Shown here one piece after another: positions 61,294 to 64,000 of a DNA stretch of 64,000 nucleotides (position 1 is its first letter; every line of letters starts with the position of its first letter). Where the stretch lies: the NCBI GenBank assembly GCA_009192285.1, contig CM018604.1, positions 5,489,746-5,553,745 of the forward strand. Direction: 5' to 3'. The notes beneath the pieces were generated by a model that saw only the letters and a list, made by a program, of their open reading frames with translations, searched no databases and was not told the origin of the DNA. Both the position numbers and the translations under genes were made by a program. Source of the stretch: Morchella semilibera. Lineage: Eukaryota > Ascomycota > Pezizomycetes > Pezizales > Morchellaceae.

Positions 61294-62626
61294 GGCCGAG
61301 TGAGAACTCATGTTCTTGCCATGGGGGGGGGGGGCAATTGTAGGGGAGGGTCTTTGTACTAACCATATATGCAAGCTTGCGCTCCTAGCCAGTGAGAGCC
61401 CCAACCAATAAGAATTTGCAAGGAGCTCTTTCTCCTCTCTCAGTGAGGTTATGTGCCAGTACGCCGACTTATAGCTAAGCTTGGACTTTTGTATAGCGAT
61501 TTCTTGTAGTAAGTGCATGGTGCGTCTTCTAGATTCTAGAGCATATGGGAAGGGGTCCAAAGCCCCAGACAGAACCCAGAGACGGGCACCGCAGATAGAG
61601 AGCCACACTGGGGGTAGAGCGCGATAATAACTGTCCACCGTCGAGGGCGTGAAACGACCTATAATGTACTCCCCGAATGTTAGTGAGGACGAAATGGACG
61701 AAGATGAGAGAGAGAAGGAGGCGAACCTGAAAGAAATTGACCAAAGACGGAAGTTGAAATGGAGCAAGGATGAAATCCGTTGGCTATTTGTTCATATCTC
61801 TTATGTTCTTTTCTTTTGTACTGAAGCTGGCGGCGGAAGGAGGGTAGTTGTAGGGTAGTGCGGTCTTGTCATGGCCGGAAGGCTGCATACAATTAATGAG
61901 TTAAACAAAAAAAATCCCTGAATATTAGCCCAAGTATTATATCCAGCTGCAGCTCTCTTCCCGGTTGGCTGTTATATTGGAGGAGAAGGGCCAACGGTGA
62001 GTGGATGCAAGGGCCGAGTGAGAGCCCATGCTTCTGCCCGTCGTCGTCGTCCATGCAACGAACTAAGTAGGCGGACCAATCGTGGACTACTTGCTGTCAG
62101 TGGAGGAGGCCCGCGGCCAATAATAGTACTGCTGTCCCGATACTACCACACACTGTCCCTTCATTCAGATGGCCTCGTGCTCCACAATCTTTGCTGTTGC
62201 TGCTGCTGTTGCTGTTGCACCGGTGTGTTGCTGATTCGTTGGTTAACTCGAGCTCCAACTAGGTGCTGATTGAGGTGCTGTCAGTTCGGGCTGTGGCGCT
62301 GTAACTAGTGGGGGGGGGGGGGTGGGGTGCAGAGCCCCATGCATGGCTATTTCCCACCACCCGGTGCGTACTTACCGTACAGATGTGTAGCGGCCTGCGG
62401 CGTATGATCGCGGGTTGTCTAGATATCTGTGGGGTTGATATCTGTGGGGTTGATTAATTGTGTTCCAGCTAGCTGCGAATCGTGATGGTGCGTGTAGTTG
62501 TTATGGCCGCAGTCACAGCTGGTGGGTTGTGAAGTAAACAAAAAAAAAAAAAAGCTGGTGGGTTGGGGCGGGTAAGTGTTTTTTGTGTTGGTGGGGAAGA
62601 CGGCCGAGTGAGAGATCATGTTCCTG
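61294..62626 (+). repeat. Dispersed direct repeat, three copies
   Basis: Copies at 61294-61320, 62012-62038 and 62602-62626 share GGCCGAGTGAGA, then a variable 2-3 nt, then CATG(T/C)T(T/C)(C/T)TG. Each follows a G-rich stretch. All are in the same orientation. Function unknown. Confidence 0.75.
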
Positions 62627-64000
62627 GTACAGTGGTACACGGAACAGATCAGACTGGTGAACCACACTCACTCTCTCCACAACCGCAGCCTATAGACACA
62701 ACCACCACGCCTACAGGCCCATACATACTTACATGTATATATAGCACGGACGGTAAGGCTTCTAGATTAATTCAACCAAAGCTTCCACGCAGCTGCACAC
62801 CCCGGCCCTCCCATCTTCTTTGTCGCCTACATTACTCACCAGGCACACATGTATTCTACTCTAAGCACATGCACATATAAGTATCGACTCCCTAAGCTAC
62901 ATGTATCGAGGCTCCATGTGAGGGACCACACACCAATGAAACTATCTCTAGAAAAGCGGCAAAAAAAAAGAGAAAAAGAGTGGTCATAGATCGCTGCGGG
63001 GGGGTCCATTATTTCCAGGAAAAGACGACTTAGCATCATTTTGCATCACAGAGGAGTAAGAAAAAAGCACTGTGGCTGATACCGCACCTATGGCACCCCC
63101 CCCCCCCCGCTTGTCCATCCCCTCAGCTCCACCTCTACTACATCTCGGCCCCACCCCTCCCAAACCCAAATTCAAGAGCATCCACCCCCTAGACCTTCTC
63201 CTCTCCATAGTATACAGCCGCAACGACCAACCGGGGATTCGGGTAGGTGTACTCTACACCATACGACCCGGTGTAGATCCCGAGGGCGTCTCAATCAAGC
63301 TGGAACGGGGGTACATGGGGGAGGTGGATGGAACGGCGCACATTATATACATGTAAGTACATGTAGCTACTTAGATACTTAGTTGGACAGATGCATCACA
63401 GAAGCGCACTCGATCTATCCCGCTACCATAATCCCTCCCATCCAATCGCACCATCCACTCACTAGCCCAACCCCTAAGCCACTAAACTAGCTCGCCACCC
63501 CTGTCTACCACCCCAACCCCAGCCTGTCACCCTCCCCGTTTCATGGCCAGCATCCTTCCTGCATGCAGCCCAGGGTTCATTTAAGATTAAACGCACGACA
63601 CAGCTAGCTAGCCAGTAGTAGAGTAGGCGAGCTCCGTGGAGAAATGAGAGGAAGAGAAAGGGAGAGAAAAACGTTTCTCATTTCATTTCAACTGTCTAGG
63701 TCCGTTCCGTTCAGTCCGAATTTTTTGCTAACACACCAAACTCCACACAACTACAAACACAAGGACAACGACAACAAGAAGGGGGGGATACAAATAATTG
63801 TAGTCGCAGAAAGGGTGAATATACTACTTTAAGAAGAGAAAAACGTTGGGGAAGGGGGAAGAAAAAAAAAATGGCGTAGATAGTGCTCATAGGTAGGAAG
63901 GTAGGTAGGTAGATAGCACACACCAGATCCGCTACCAGCAAAGTAAAGTAGGCCACCCGTAATACATAGCAAAAACCATACTGAAAAAAGAAGAGAAGTA

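Larger units (their letters stand above)
59116..64000. other. Repeat-rich gene-free right end
   Basis: No gene supported. Contents: the T-rich 3' flank of the glucanase, an AT triplet-repeat region (59645-59750), runs of C or G near 60176-60186, 61323-61334, 62309-62321 and 63096-63108, a 25-27 bp motif present three times (61294, 62012, 62602), a duplicated GATATCTGTGGGGTT (about 62421-62452), a CTG/TTG-rich tract (about 62190-62217) and A-runs. Confidence 0.55.

Noticed and set aside
1-64000. CRISPR arrays, telomeric repeats and rRNA genes
   Set aside because: I looked for regularly spaced repeats, TTAGGG tracts and rRNA-like blocks and saw none; the direct repeats present are too few or irregular.

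Overview
The window is nuclear DNA of a filamentous ascomycete fungus, probably of the Pezizomycotina. The evidence is short GT-AG introns of 49-92 nt with CTAAC/CTGAC branch points 10-25 nt before the acceptor, a Zn(II)2Cys6 regulator with a fungal-specific middle homology region, a secreted GH55 glucanase, a multi-exon MFS sugar transporter, and C/T-rich tracts before start codons. A Pezizomycetes-type genome (long AT-rich intergenic spaces, small hairpin elements) is possible, but the sequence alone does not prove it.

Layout from left to right. A 3' fragment of dephospho-CoA kinase (3-500) and a YjbQ/UPF0047 gene (1312-1808), both very GC-rich, precede about 5.8 kb of gene-free DNA with two inverted-repeat mini-elements (5486-5608 and 6827-6939). 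An F-box gene (7655-8755) stands alone before about 12 kb with no convincing gene. Next come a large Zn2Cys6 transcription factor with a long spliced leader (coding 20905-25643), an aminoglycoside-phosphotransferase-like gene whose catalytic residues are replaced (27085-28482, minus), a maltose/galactose O-acetyltransferase-like gene (29010-29870) and a MAPEG/MGST3-like gene (30576-31106, minus). Another 6 kb of gene-free DNA holds a possible decayed element (35.5-36.2 kb). A 777-residue disordered protein (37276-39609), a FAD monooxygenase (41234-42944), a coiled-coil protein (44640-45470, minus) and a six-exon CLC chloride channel/transporter (45902-48368, minus) follow. A 4 kb spacer contains two more terminal-inverted-repeat elements (48851-48938 and 49060-49371). 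Last are a nine-exon sugar transporter (52403-54398) and a GH55 exo-beta-1,3-glucanase (56445-59115), on the same strand and 2 kb apart, then 4.9 kb of repeat-rich DNA with a thrice-repeated 25-27 bp motif.

Functionally this is a mixed neighbourhood. The one pairing that suggests joint work is the glucanase, which would release glucose or gentiobiose from beta-1,3-glucan, next to the sugar transporter. I found no CRISPR array, rRNA, convincing tRNA or intact transposon, and no clear new system. The items most worth following up are the reading-frame breaks of the zinc-cluster gene at two homopolymer tracts, the predicted pseudokinase, and the four short inverted-repeat elements.
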